Below are positions 12,946 to 24,179 of a stretch of 64,000 nt of DNA, one piece after another (position 1 is the stretch's first letter; each line of letters begins with the position of its first letter). The notes beneath the pieces were generated by a model. The model did no database searches and had not been told where the DNA came from. It worked only from the letters and a program-made list of their open reading frames with translations. The DNA comes from Nomia melanderi. Lineage: Eukaryota; Arthropoda; Insecta; Hymenoptera; Halictidae. Where the stretch lies: the NCBI RefSeq assembly GCF_051020985.1, contig NW_027475142.1, positions 992,001 to 1,056,000 on the forward strand, read 5' to 3'. Made by a program: the position numbers and the translations under genes.

Positions 12946-15900
12946 GATTTTTACATGACATTGGGTGACGGATACCGAAAATCTGTAATTTTCTCGGACC
13001 CTGGTGGTCCGATGTCGTTCCTGCTGCACAGATTCATGCGCAAGGGCCTCCTACGGACAATGCACTTTGATTTAATGCGCTATCTGTAATAGCACCCGAG
13101 ATATCACCAGATATATGCAGGATTTTTACATGACCCTCAGTGTCCGGCCCCATGTGTCGGTGGTTTTCTCGGCCCCTGGTGGTCCGAGGTCGTTGCCGCT
13201 GCACAGATTCATGCGCCAGGGCCTCCCGCAGACAAAGCACTTTGATTTATTACGCTATCTCTAATAGCACCCGAGATTTCACCAGATATATATTGAATTT
13301 TTCAACCGACCCTGAGTGTCCGGCTCCATGAGACTGTCTTTTTCTCGGCCCCTGGTTGTCCGAGGTCGTTCCCGCTGCACAGATTCATGCGCCAGTGCCT
13401 CCTGCAGATAATTCACTTTGGCTTATTGCGCTATCTCCAATAGCACCCGAGATATCACCAGATATATATTGGATTTTTCACCGACACTGACTGTCCGGCC
13501 CCATGACACAGGTGGTTTTCTTGGACCCTGGTGATCCTAGGTCGTTCCCGCTGCACAGATTCATGCGCCAGGGCCTCCTGCAGATAATTCACTTTCGTTT
13601 ATTGCCCTATCTCTAATGGCACCCGAGATATCACCACATATATATTGGATTTTTCCCTGACCCTGAGTGTCCGGCCCCATGAGACTGTGGTTTTCTCGGC
13701 CCCTGGTGCTCCGAGGTCGTTCCCGCTGCACAGATTCATGCGCCAGGGCCTCCTGCAGATAATTCACTTTGGTTTATTGCCCTATCTCTAAGAGCACCCG
13801 AGATATCACCAGATATATATTGGATTTTCCCCTGACCCTGAGTGTCCGGCCCCATGTGACTGTGGTTTTCTCGGCCCCTGGTGGTCCCAGGTCGTTCCCG
13901 CTGCAGAGATTCATGCGGCAGGGCCTCCTACAGACAATGCACTTTGATTTATTGCGCTATCTCTAATAGCACCCGAGATATCACCAGATATATATTGAAT
14001 TTTTCCCTGACCCTGAGTGTCCGGCCCCATGAGACGGTGGTTTTCTCGGCCCCTGGTGGTCCGAGGTGGTTCCCGCTGCACAGATGCATGCGCCAGTGCC
14101 TCCTACAGACAATGCACTTTGATTTATTGCGCTATCTCTAATAGCACCCGACAAATCACCAGATATATATTGGATTTTTACCTGACCCTGAAAGTCCGGC
14201 CCCATCAGACGGTGGTTTTCTCGGACCCTGGTGGTCCGAGGTCGTTCCCGCTGCCCAGATTCATGCGCCAGGGCCTCCTACAGACAATGCACTTTGATTT
14301 ATCGCGCTATCTGTAATAGAACCCGAGATATAACCAGATATATATTGGATTTTTCCCCGACCCTGAGTGTCCGGCCCCATGAGACGGTGGTTTTCTCGGC
14401 CCCTGGTGCTCCGAGGTCGTTCCCGCTGCACAGATTCATGCGCCAGGGCCTCCTGCAGATAATTCACTTTGGTTTATTGCCCTATCTCTAAGGGCACCCG
14501 AGATATCACCAGATATATATTGGATTTTCCCCTGACCCTGAGTGTCCGGCCCCATGAGACTGTGGTTTTCTCGGCCCCTGGTGGTCCGAGGTCGTTCCCG
14601 CCGCACAGATTCATGCGCCAGGGCCTCCTACAGACAATGCACTTTGATTTATTGCGCTATCTGTAATAGCACCCGAGATATCACCAGATACATATTGGAT
14701 TTTTCCCTGACCCTGAGTGTCCGGCCCCATGAGACGGTGGTTTTCTCGGCCCCTGGTGAACCGAGGCCGTTCCCGCTGCACAGATTCATGCGCCAGGGCC
14801 TCCTGCAGACAATGCACTTTGATTTATTGCGCTATCAGTAATAGCACCCGAGATATCACCAGATATATATTGGATTTTTCCCTGACCCTGAGTGTCCGGC
14901 CCCATGAGACGGCGGTTTTCTCGGCCCCTGGTGGTCCGAGGTCGTTCCCGCTGCACAGATTCATGCGCCAGAGCCTCCTGCAGATAATTCACTTTGGTTT
15001 ATTGCGCTATCTCTAATAGCACCCAAGATATCACCACATATATATTGGATTTTTCCCTGACCCTGAGTGTCCGGCCCCATGAGACGGTGGTTTTCTCGGC
15101 CCCTGGTGGTCCGAGGTCGTTCCCGCCGGACAGATTCATGCGCCAGGGCCTCCTACAGACAATGCACGTTGGTTTATTGCGCTATCTGTAATAGCACCCG
15201 AGATATCACCAGATATATATTGGATTTTTCCCTGACCCTGACAGTCCGGCGCCACGAGACGGTGATTTTCTCGGCCCCTGGTGGTCCGAGCTCGTTCCCG
15301 CTGCAGAGATTCGTGCACAGGGCCTCCTGCAGATAATTCACTTTGATTTATTGCGCTATCTCTAATAGCACCCGAGATATCACCAGACATATATTTGATT
15401 TTTCCCTGACCCTGAGTGTCCGGCCCCATGAGACGTGGTTTTCTCGGCCCCTGGTGGTCCGAGGTCGTTCCCGCTGCACAGATTCATGCGCCAGGGCCTC
15501 CTGCAGATAATTCACTTTGGTTTATTGCGCTATCTCTAATAGCACCCTAGATATCACCACATATATATTGGATTTTTCCCTGACCCTGAGTGTCCGGCCC
15601 CATGAGACGGTGGTTTTCTCGGCCCCTGGTGGTCCGAGGTCGTTCCCGCTGCACAGATTCATGCGCCAGGGCCTCCTACAGACAATGCACTTTGATTTAT
15701 TGCGCTATCTGTAATAGCATCCGAGATATCACCAGATATATATTGGATTTTTCCCTGACCCTGAGAGCTCGGCCCCATGAGACGGTGGTTTTCTCGGCGC
15801 CTGGTGGTCCGAGGTCGTTCCCTCTGCAGAGATTCGTGCGCCAGGGCCTCTTGCAGATAATTCACTTTGATTTATTGCGCTATCTCTAATAGCACCCGAG

Positions 15901-17599
15901 ATATCACCAGATATATATTGAATTTTTCAACCGACCCTGAGTGTCCCGCCCCATGAGACGGTGGTTTTCTTGGACCCTGGTGATCCGAGGTCGTTCCCGC
16001 TGCACAGATTCATGCGCCAGGGCCTCCTGCGGATAATTCACTTTGGTTTAGTGCGCTATCTCTAATAGCACCCGAGATATCGCCAGATATATATAGGATT
16101 TTCCCCTGACCCTGAGTGTCCGGCCCCATGAGACGGTGGTTTTCTCGGCCCCTGGAGGTCCGAGGTCTTTCCCGCTCCACAGATTCATGCGCCAGGGCCT
16201 CCCGCAGACAAAGCACTCTGAATTATTACGCTATCTGTAATAGCATCCGAGATATCTCCAGATATATATTGGATTTTTCCGTGACCCTGAGTGTCCGGCC
16301 CCATGAGACGGTGGTTTTCTCGGCCCATGGTGGTCCGAGGTCGTTCCCGCTGCACAGATTCATGCACCAGGGCCTCCTGCAGATAATTCACTTTGGTTTA
16401 TTGCGCTATCTCTAATAGCACCCGAGATAGCATCAGATACATCCTGGGTCTTTACATGACCTTGGGTGTCCGGCGAAAGGTGTCGGTGGTTTTCTCGGAC
16501 CCTGGTGATCCGAGTTCGTTCCCGCTGTACAGATTCATGCCCCAGGGCCCGCTGCAGTTAATTCACTTCGGTTTAGTGCGCTATCTGTAAGAGCACCCGA
16601 GATATCATCAGACATATATTGAATTTTTCCCTGACCCTGAGTGTCCGGCCCCATGAGACGGTGGTTTTCTCGGCCCCTGGTGATCCGAGGTCGTTCCCGC
16701 TGCACAGATGCATGCGCCAGTGCCTCCTACAGACAATGCACTTTGATTTATTGCGCTATCTCTAATAGCACCCGACAAATCACCAGATATATATTGGATT
16801 TTTACCTGACCCTGAGTGTCCGGCCCCATGAGACGGTGGTTGTCTCGGCCCCTCGTGTTCCGAGGTCGTTCCCGATGCCCAGATTCATGCACCAGGGCCT
16901 CCTACAGATAATTCACTTTGGTTTAGTGCGCTATCTGTAAGAGCACCCGAGATATCACCAGATATATATTGGATTTTTCCCTGACCCTGAGTGCCCGGCC
17001 CCATGAGACGGTGGTTTTCTCGGCCCCTGGTGGTCCGAGGTCGTTCCCTCTGCAAAGATTCATGCGCCAGGGCCTCCTGCAGATAATTCACTTTGATTTA
17101 TTACGCTATCTCTAATAGCACCCGAGATTTCACCAGATATATATTGAATTTTTCAACCGACCCTGAGTGTCCGGCTCCATGAGACTATCGTTTTCTCGGC
17201 CCCTGGTTGTCCGAGGTCGTTCCTGCTGCACAGATTCATGCGCCAGGGCCTCCTACAGACAATGCACATTGGTTTATTGCGCTATCTGTAATAGCACCCG
17301 AGACATCACCAGATGTATGCTGGATTTTTACATGACCCTTAGTGTCCGGCCCCATGTGTCGGTGGTTTTCTCGGTCCCTGGTGGTCCGAGGTCGTTCCGG
17401 CTGCACAGATTCATGCGCTAGGGCCTCCTACAGACAATGCACTTTGGTTTTTTGCGCTATCTCTAATAGCACGCAAGATATCACCAGATATTTGCTGGAT
17501 TTTTACATGACCTTGGGTGTCCGGCCCCGTGAGTCGGTGGTTTTCTGGGCCACTGGTGGTCCGAGGTCGTTCCTGCTGCACAGATTCATTCGCCTGGGC
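12946..17599 (+). repeat. Mosaic monomer zone with no regular HOR
   Basis: About 26 monomers of mixed subtype without a repeating order that I could find. Many are diverged relatives of units in the 34-mer. The stretch around 16,010-16,216 resembles 2,524-2,730, and the 'gacatatatttgatttttcc' monomer near 15,385 resembles 2,080. One internal pair, near 13,981-14,316 and 16,605-16,940, is offset by about 2,624 bp (15 monomers) and shares 'cccgacaaatcacc'. The zone separates the 34-mer domain from the more homogeneous downstream domain. Confidence 0.8.
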
Positions 17600-18030
17600 C
17601 TCCTACAGACAATGCACTTTGATTTATTGCGCTATCTCTAATAGCCCCCGAGCTATCACCAGATATATATTGAATTTTTCCCTGACCCTGAGTGTCCGGC
17701 CCCATGAGACGGTTGTTTTCTCGGCCCCTGGTGGTCCGACGTCGTTCCCGCGGCACAGATGCATGCGCCAGGGCCTCCTGCAAATAATTCACTTTGGTTT
17801 ATTGCGCTATCTCTAATAGCACCCGAGATATCACCAGATATATATTGGCTTTTCCCCTGACCCTGAGTGTCCGGCCAACTGAGACGGTGGTTTTCTCGGC
17901 CCCTGGTGGTCCGAGGTCGTTCCCGCTGGCCAGATTCATGCCCCAGGGCCTCCTACAGACAATGGACTGTGATTGTTTGCGCTATCTGTAATAGCACCCG
18001 AGATAACACCAGATATATATTGGATTTTTC
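17600..18030 (+). repeat. Duplicated block, copy 1 (940-bp offset), ending in a deletion
   Basis: Matches 18,540-18,970 at an offset of 940 bp, which is 5 monomers plus 65 bp. Shared rare variants: 'tagcccccgagctatcacc', 'gacgtcgttcccgcggcac', 'ttggcttttcccctgacc', 'tccggccaactgagacgg', and 'aatggactgtgattgtttgc'. I saw one difference, 'atgccccagggcc' near 17,938 against 'atgccacagggcc' near 18,878. The match stops at the deletion junction at 18,030. Confidence 0.85.
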
Positions 18031-18053
18031 ACTTTGATTTATTGCGCTACCTG
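17989..18053 (+). repeat. Truncated 65-bp monomer (110-bp internal deletion)
   Basis: The interval from one 'taatagcaccc' to the next is only 65 bp here. The sequence runs 'ggatttttc' straight into 'actttgatttattgcgctac' at about 18,030/18,031. In the related intact monomer (18,929 onward) those two pieces are separated by 110 bp. It is the only gross break in monomer register I found in the window. Only about one base of microhomology (a C) is visible at the junction. Confidence 0.93.
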
Positions 18054-18399
18054 TAATAGCACCCGAGATATCACCAGATATATATTGGATTTTTCCATGA
18101 CCCTGAGTGTCCAGCCCCATGAGACGGTGGTTTCCTCGGCCCCTGGTGGTGCGAGGTCGTTCCCGCTGCACAGGTTCCTGCGCCAGGGCCTCCTACAGAC
18201 AATGCACTTTGATTTATTGCGCTATCTGTAATAGCACCCGAGATATCACCAGATATATATTGGATTTCTCTCTGACCCTGAGTGTCCGGCTCCATGAGAC
18301 GGTGATTTTGTCGGCCCCTGGTGGTCCGAGGTCGTTCCCGCTGCCCAGATTCATGCGCTAGGGCCTCCTACAGACAGTGCACTTTGGTTTATTGCGCTA

Positions 18400-18581
18400 T
18401 CTGTAATAGCACCCGAGATATCACCAGATATATGCTGGATTTTTACATGACCTTGGGTGACGGATTCCGAATATCTGTAATTTTCTCGGCCACTGGTGGT
18501 CCGAGGTCGTTCCTGCGGCACAGATTCATTCGCCAGTGCCTCCTACAGACAATGCACTTTGATTTATTGCGCTATCTCTAA
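18400..18581 (+). repeat. Type B monomer (first clear example in the downstream domain)
   Basis: Type B units have 'gctggatttttacatgacc' followed by 'ttgggtgacggattccgaat' and 'atctgtaattttctcggcca', in place of the type A centre 'ccctgaccctgagtgtccgg' and 'ccccatgagacgg'. They are most divergent across consensus positions 35-80 and rejoin type A at 'ttttctcgg'. They recur throughout 18.4-63.5 kb (for example near 22,470, 24,570, 32,100, 37,860, 44,860, 56,400, 63,410). Older relatives with 'gaccgatcccgaat' or 'gacggataccgaaaatctg' occur in the 34-mer. Confidence 0.85.
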
Positions 18582-18970
18582 TAGCCCCCGAGCTATCACC
18601 AGATATATATTGAATTTTTCCCTGACCCTGAGTGTCCGGCCCCATGAGACGGTTGTTTTCTCGGCCCCTGGTGGTCCGACGTCGTTCCCGCGGCACAGAT
18701 GCATGCGCCAGGGCCTCCTGCAAATAATTCACTTTGGTTTATTGCGCTATCTCTAATAGCACCCGAGATATCACCAGATATATATTGGCTTTTCCCCTGA
18801 CCCTGAGTGTCCGGCCAACTGAGACGGTGGTTTTCTCGGCCCCTGGTGGTCCGAGGTCGTTCCCGCTGGCCAGATTCATGCCACAGGGCCTCCTACAGAC
18901 AATGGACTGTGATTGTTTGCGCTATCTGTAATAGCACCCGAGATAACACCAGATATATATTGGATTTTTC
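18540..18970 (+). repeat. Duplicated block, copy 2 (940-bp offset), intact
   Basis: Partner of 17,600-18,030. Here the last monomer is full length and continues with 'catgaccctgagtgtccagc', the sequence missing from copy 1. This shows the truncated monomer arose by deletion, and that the odd 940-bp offset is 1,050 bp (six monomers) minus 110. Confidence 0.85.
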
Positions 18971-19453
18971 CATGACCCTGAGTGTCCAGCCCCATGAGAC
19001 GGTGGTTTCCTCGGCCCCTGGTGGTGCGTGGTCGTTCCCGCTGCACAGGTTCCTGCGCCAGGGCCTCCTACAGACAATGCACTTTGATTTATTGCGCTAC
19101 CTGTAATAGCACCCGAGATATCACCAGATATATATTGGATTTTTCCATGACCCTGAGTGTCCAGCCCCATGAGACGGTGGTTTCCTCGGCCCCTGGTGGT
19201 GCGAGGTCGTTCCCGCTGCACAGGTTCCTGCGCCAGGGCCTCCTACAGACAATGCACATTGGTTTATTGCGCTATCTGTAATAGCACCAGAGATATAACC
19301 AGATATATATTGGATTTTCCCCTGACCCTGAGTGTCCAGCCCCATGAGACGGTGGTTTCCTCGGCCCCTGGTGGTGCGAGGTCGTTCCCGCTGCACAGGT
19401 TCCTGCGCCAGGGCCTCCTACAGACAGTGCACTTTGGTTTATTGCGCTATCTG
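18929..19453 (+). repeat. Run of three near-identical variant monomers
   Basis: Three consecutive 175-bp units share the uncommon variants 'gtccagccccatgagacgg', 'ggtttcctcggcccctgg', 'ggtggtgcg' and 'caggttcctgcgcc'. Another unit of this type lies at 18,054-18,228. This is single-monomer local amplification, unlike the multi-monomer HORs elsewhere. Confidence 0.85.
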
Positions 19454-20503
19454 TAATAGCACCCGAGATATCACCAGATATATGCTGGATTTTTACATGA
19501 CCTTGGGTGACGGATTCCGAATATCTGTAATTTTCTCGGCCACTGGTGGTCCGAGGTCGTTCCCGCTGCACAGATGCATGCGCCAGGGCCTCCTTCAGAT
19601 AATTCACTTTGGTTTATTGCGCTATCTCTAATAGCACCCGAGATATCACCAGATATATATTGGATTTTCCCCTGACCCTGAGTGTCCGGCCCCATGAGAC
19701 GGTGGTTTTCTCGGCCCCTGGTGGTCCGAGGTCGTTCCCGCGGGCCAGATTCATGCGCCAGGGCCTCCTACAGAGAATGCACTTTGATTTATTGCGCTAT
19801 CTGTAATAGCGCCCGAGATACCACCACATATATATTGGATTTTTCCCTGACCCTGACTGTCCGGCCCCATGAGACGGTGGTTTTCTCGGCCACTGGTGGT
19901 CCGAGGTCGTTCCTGCGGCACAGATTCATTCGCAAGGGCCTCCTACAGACAATGCAATTTGGTTTATTGCGCTATCTGTAATAGCACCAGAGATATAACC
20001 AGATATATATTGGATTTTCCCCTGACCCTGAGTGTCCGGACCCATGAGACGGTGGTTTTCTCGGCGTCTGGTGGTCCGAGGTCGTTCCCGCTGCACAGAT
20101 TCATTCGCCTGGGCCTCCTACAGACAATGCACTTTGATTTATTGCGCTATCTGTAATAGCACCCGAGATATCACCAGATATATATTGGATTTTTCCCTGA
20201 CCCTGAGTGTCCGGCTCCATGAGACGGTGATTTTCTCGGCCCCTGGTGGTCCGAGGTCGTTCCCGCTGCCCAGATTCATGCGCCAGGGCCTCCTACAGAC
20301 AGTGCACTTTGGTTTATTGCGCTATCTGTAATAGCACCCGAGATATCACCAGATATATGCTGGATTTTTACATGACCTTGGGTGACGGATTCCGAATATC
20401 TGTAATTTTCTCGGCCACTGGTGGTCCGAGGTCGTTCCTGCGGCACAGATTCATTCGCCAGTGCCCCCTACAGACAATGCACTTTGATTTATTGCGCTAT
20501 CTC

Positions 20504-21357
20504 TAATAGCACCCGAGATATCACCAGATGTATATTGAATTTTCCCCTGAACCTGAGTGTCCGGCCCCATTAGACTGTGGTTTTCCCGGCCCCTGGTGGT
20601 CCGCGGTCGTTCCCGCTGCACAGATTCATGCGGCAGGGCCTCCTACAGACAATGCACTTTGATTTGTTGGGGTATCTGTAATAGAACCCGAGATATCACC
20701 AGATATATATTGGATTTTCCCCTGACCCTGAGTGTCCGGCCCCATGAGACTGTGGTTTTCTCGGCCCCTGGTGGTCCGAGGTCCTTACCGCTGCCCAGAT
20801 TCATGCGCCAGGGCCTCCTACAGACAATGCACTTTGATTTATTGCGCTATCTGTAATTGCACCCGAGAAAGCTCCATATATATGCTGGATTTTTACATGA
20901 CTTTGGGTGACGGATACCGAAAATCTGTAATTTTCTCCGCCCCTGGTGGTCCGGTGTCGTTCCCGCTGGCCAGATTCATGCGCCAGGGTCTCATACAGAC
21001 AATGCACTTTGATTTATTGCGCTATCTGTAATAGCACCCGAGATATCACCAGATATATATTGAATTTTCCCCTGACCCTGAGTGTCCGGCCCCATGAGAC
21101 TGTGGTTGTCTCGGCCCCTGGTGGTCCGAGGTCGTTCCCGCTGCACAAATTCATGCGCCAGGGCCTCCTACAGAAAATGCACATTGATTTATTGGGCTAT
21201 CTGTAAAGGCACCCGAGATATCATCAGATATATATTGAATTTTTCCCTGACCCTGAGTGTCCGGCCCCATGAGACGGTGGTTGTCTCGGCCCCTGGTGGT
21301 CGGAGGTCGTTCCCGCTGCACAGATGCATGCGCCAGGGCCTCCTGCTGATAATTCAC
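20504..21357 (+). repeat. 4,900-bp-spaced block, copy 1
   Basis: About five monomers recur at offsets of 4,899 bp (near 25,403-26,256) and then about 4,900 bp (near 30,304). The block is tagged by a divergent monomer at about 20,857-20,900, where the usual 'cccgagatatcaccagatat' is replaced by 'cccgagaaagctccatatat'. It also contains 'ttgttggggtatctg' and 'ctgcacaaattcatgcgc'. The offset is 28 monomers. Confidence 0.85.
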
Positions 21358-21950
21358 TTTGGTTTATTGCGCTATCTGTAATAGCACCCAAGATATCACC
21401 AGATATATATTGGATTTTTCCCTGACCCTGAGTGTCCGGCCCCATGAGACGGTTGTTTTCTCGGCCCCTGGTGGTCCGACGTCGTTCCCGCGGCACAGAT
21501 GCATGCGCCAGGGCCTCCTGCTGATAATTCACTTTGGTTTATTGCGCTATCTGTAATAGCACCCGAGATATCACCAGATATATATTGGATTTTCCCCTGA
21601 CCCTGAGTGTCCGGCCCCATGAGACGGTGGTTTTCTCGGCCCCTGGAGGTCGGAGGTCGTTCCTGCTGGCCAGATTCATTCGCCTGGGCCTCCTACAGAC
21701 AATGCACTTTGATTTATTGCGCTATCTGTAATAGCACCCGAGATATCACCAGATATATATTGGATTTTCCCCTGACCCTGAGTGTCCGGACCCATGAGAC
21801 GGTGGTTTTCTCGGCCCCTGGTGGTCCGAGGTCGTTCCCGCTGGCCAGATTCATGCGCCTGGGCCTCCTACAGACAATGCACTTTGGTTTATTGTGCTAT
21901 CTCTAATAGCACCCGAGATATCACCAGATATATATTGGATTTTCCCCTGA
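21030..21950 (+). repeat. 11-mer duplication (1,924-bp offset), copy 1
   Basis: Matches about 22,954-23,874 at a 1,924-bp offset (11 monomers). Shared markers are 'cacccaagatatcacc', 'cctgctgataattcac', 'gacgtcgttcccgcggcac' and 'ctggaggtcggaggtcg'. Just downstream the copies part: 'cccgtgagtcgg' near 21,966 against 'cccatgagacgg' near 23,890. Confidence 0.82.
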
Positions 21951-22953
21951 CCCTGAGTGTCCGGCCCCGTGAGTCGGTGGTTTTCTGGGCCCCTGGTGGT
22001 CCGAGGTCGTTCCTGCGGCACAGATTCATTCGCAAGGGCCTCCTACAGACAATGCACTTTGGTTTATTGCGCTATCTCTAATAGCACCCGAGATATCACC
22101 AGATATATATTGGATTTTCCCCTGACCCTGAGTGTCCGGACCCATGAGACGGTGGTTTTCTCGGCCTCTGGTGGTCCGAGGTCGTTCCCGCTGCACAGAT
22201 TCATTCGCCTGGGCCTCCTGCAGATAATTCACTTTGGTTTATTGCGCTATCTCTAATAGCACCCGAGATATCACCAGATATATATTGGATTTTCCCCTGA
22301 CCCTGAGTGTCCGGCCCCATGAGACGGTGGTTTTCTCGGCCCCTGGTGGTCGGAGGTCGTTCCTGCTGGCCAGATTCATTCGCCTGGGCCTCCTACAGAC
22401 AATGCACTTTGATTTATTGCGCTATCTGTAATAGCACCCGAGATATAACCAGATATGTGCTGGATTTTTACATGACCTTGGGTGACGGATTCCGAATATC
22501 TGTAATTTTCTCGGCCCCTGGTGGTCCGAGGTCGTTCCCGCTGCACAGATTCATTCGCCTGGGCCTCCTACAGACAATGCACTTTGAATTATTGCGCTAT
22601 CTGTTATAGCACCCGAGATATCACCAGATATATATTGGATTTTTCCCTGACCCTGAGTGTCCGGCTCCATGAGACGGTGATTTTCTCGTCCCCTGGTGGT
22701 CCGACGTCGTTCCGCTGCCCAGATTCATGCGCCAGGGCCTCCTACAGACAATGCACTTTGATTTATTGCGCTATCTCTAATAGCACCCGAGATATCACCA
22801 GATATATATTGAATTTTCCCCTGACCCTGAGTGTCCGGCCCCATTAGACTGTGGTTTTCCCGGCCCCTGGTGGTCCGCGGTCGTTCCCGCTGCACAGATG
22901 CATGCGCCAGGGCCTCCTGCTGATAATTCACTTTGGATTATTGCGCTATCTCT

Positions 22954-23874
22954 AATAGCACCCGAGATATCACCAGATATATATTGAATTTTCCCCTGAC
23001 CCTGAGTGTCCGGCCCCATGAGACTGTGGTTGTCTCGGCCCCTGGTGGTCCGAGGTCGTTCCCGCTGCACAAATTCATGCGCCAGGGCCTCCTACAGAAA
23101 ATGCACATTGATTTATTGGGCTATCTGTAAAGGCACCCGAGATATCACCAGATATATATTGAATTTTTCCCTGACCCTGAGTGTCCGGCCCCATGAGACG
23201 GTGGTTGTCTCGGCCCCTGGTGGTCGGAGGTCGTTCCCGCTGCACAGATGCATGCGCCAGGGCCTCCTGCTGATAATTCACTTTGGTTTATTGCGCTATC
23301 TGTAATAGCACCCAAGATATCACCAGATATATATTGGATTTTTCCCTGACCCTGAGTGTCCGGCCCCATGAGACGGTTGTTTTCTCGGCCCCTGGTGGTC
23401 CGACGTCGTTCCCGCGGCACAGATGCATGCGCCAGGGCCTCCTGCTGATAATTCACTTTGGTTTATTGCGCTATCTGTAATAGCACCCGAGATATCACCA
23501 GATATATATTGGATTTTCCCCTGACCCTGAGTGTCCGGCCCCATGAGACGGTGGTTTTCTCGGCCCCTGGAGGTCGGAGGTCGTTCCTGCTGGCCAGATT
23601 CATTCGCCTGGGCCTCCTACAGACAATGCACTTTGATTTATTGCGCTATCTGTAATAGCACCCGAGATATCACCAGATATATATTGGATTTTCCCCTGAC
23701 CCTGAGTGTCCGGACCCATGAGACGGTGGTTTTCTCGGCCCCTGGTGGTCCGAGGTCGTTCCCGCTGGCCAGATTCATGCGCCTGGGCCTCCTACAGACA
23801 ATGCACTTTGGTTTATTGCGCTATCTCTAATAGCACCCGAGATATCACCAGATATATATTGGATTTTCCCCTGA
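22954..23874 (+). repeat. 11-mer duplication (1,924-bp offset), copy 2
   Basis: Second copy of the 21,030-21,950 stretch. It is entered just after a monomer carrying a one-base deletion ('gtcgttccgctgccc' at about 22,707-22,720, normally 'gttcccgctgccc'). The 11-mer spacing overlaps the 28-mer and 12-mer systems here, so the region is a mosaic of several amplification events. Confidence 0.8.
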
Positions 23875-24179
23875 CCCTGAGTGTCCGGACCCATGAGACG
23901 GTGGTTTTCTGGGCCCCTGGTGGTCCGAGGTCGTTCCTGCGGCACAGATTCATTCGCAAGGGCCTCCTACAGACAATGCACTTTGGTTTATTGCGCTATC
24001 TCTAATAGCACCCGAGATATCACCAGATATATATTGGATTTTCCCCTGACCCTGAGTGTCCGGACCCATGAGACGGTGGTTTTCTCGGCCTCTGGTGGTC
24101 CGAGGTCGTTCCCGCTGCACAGATTCATTCGCCTGGGCCTCCTATAGACAATGCACTTTGATTTATTGCGCTATCTGTA

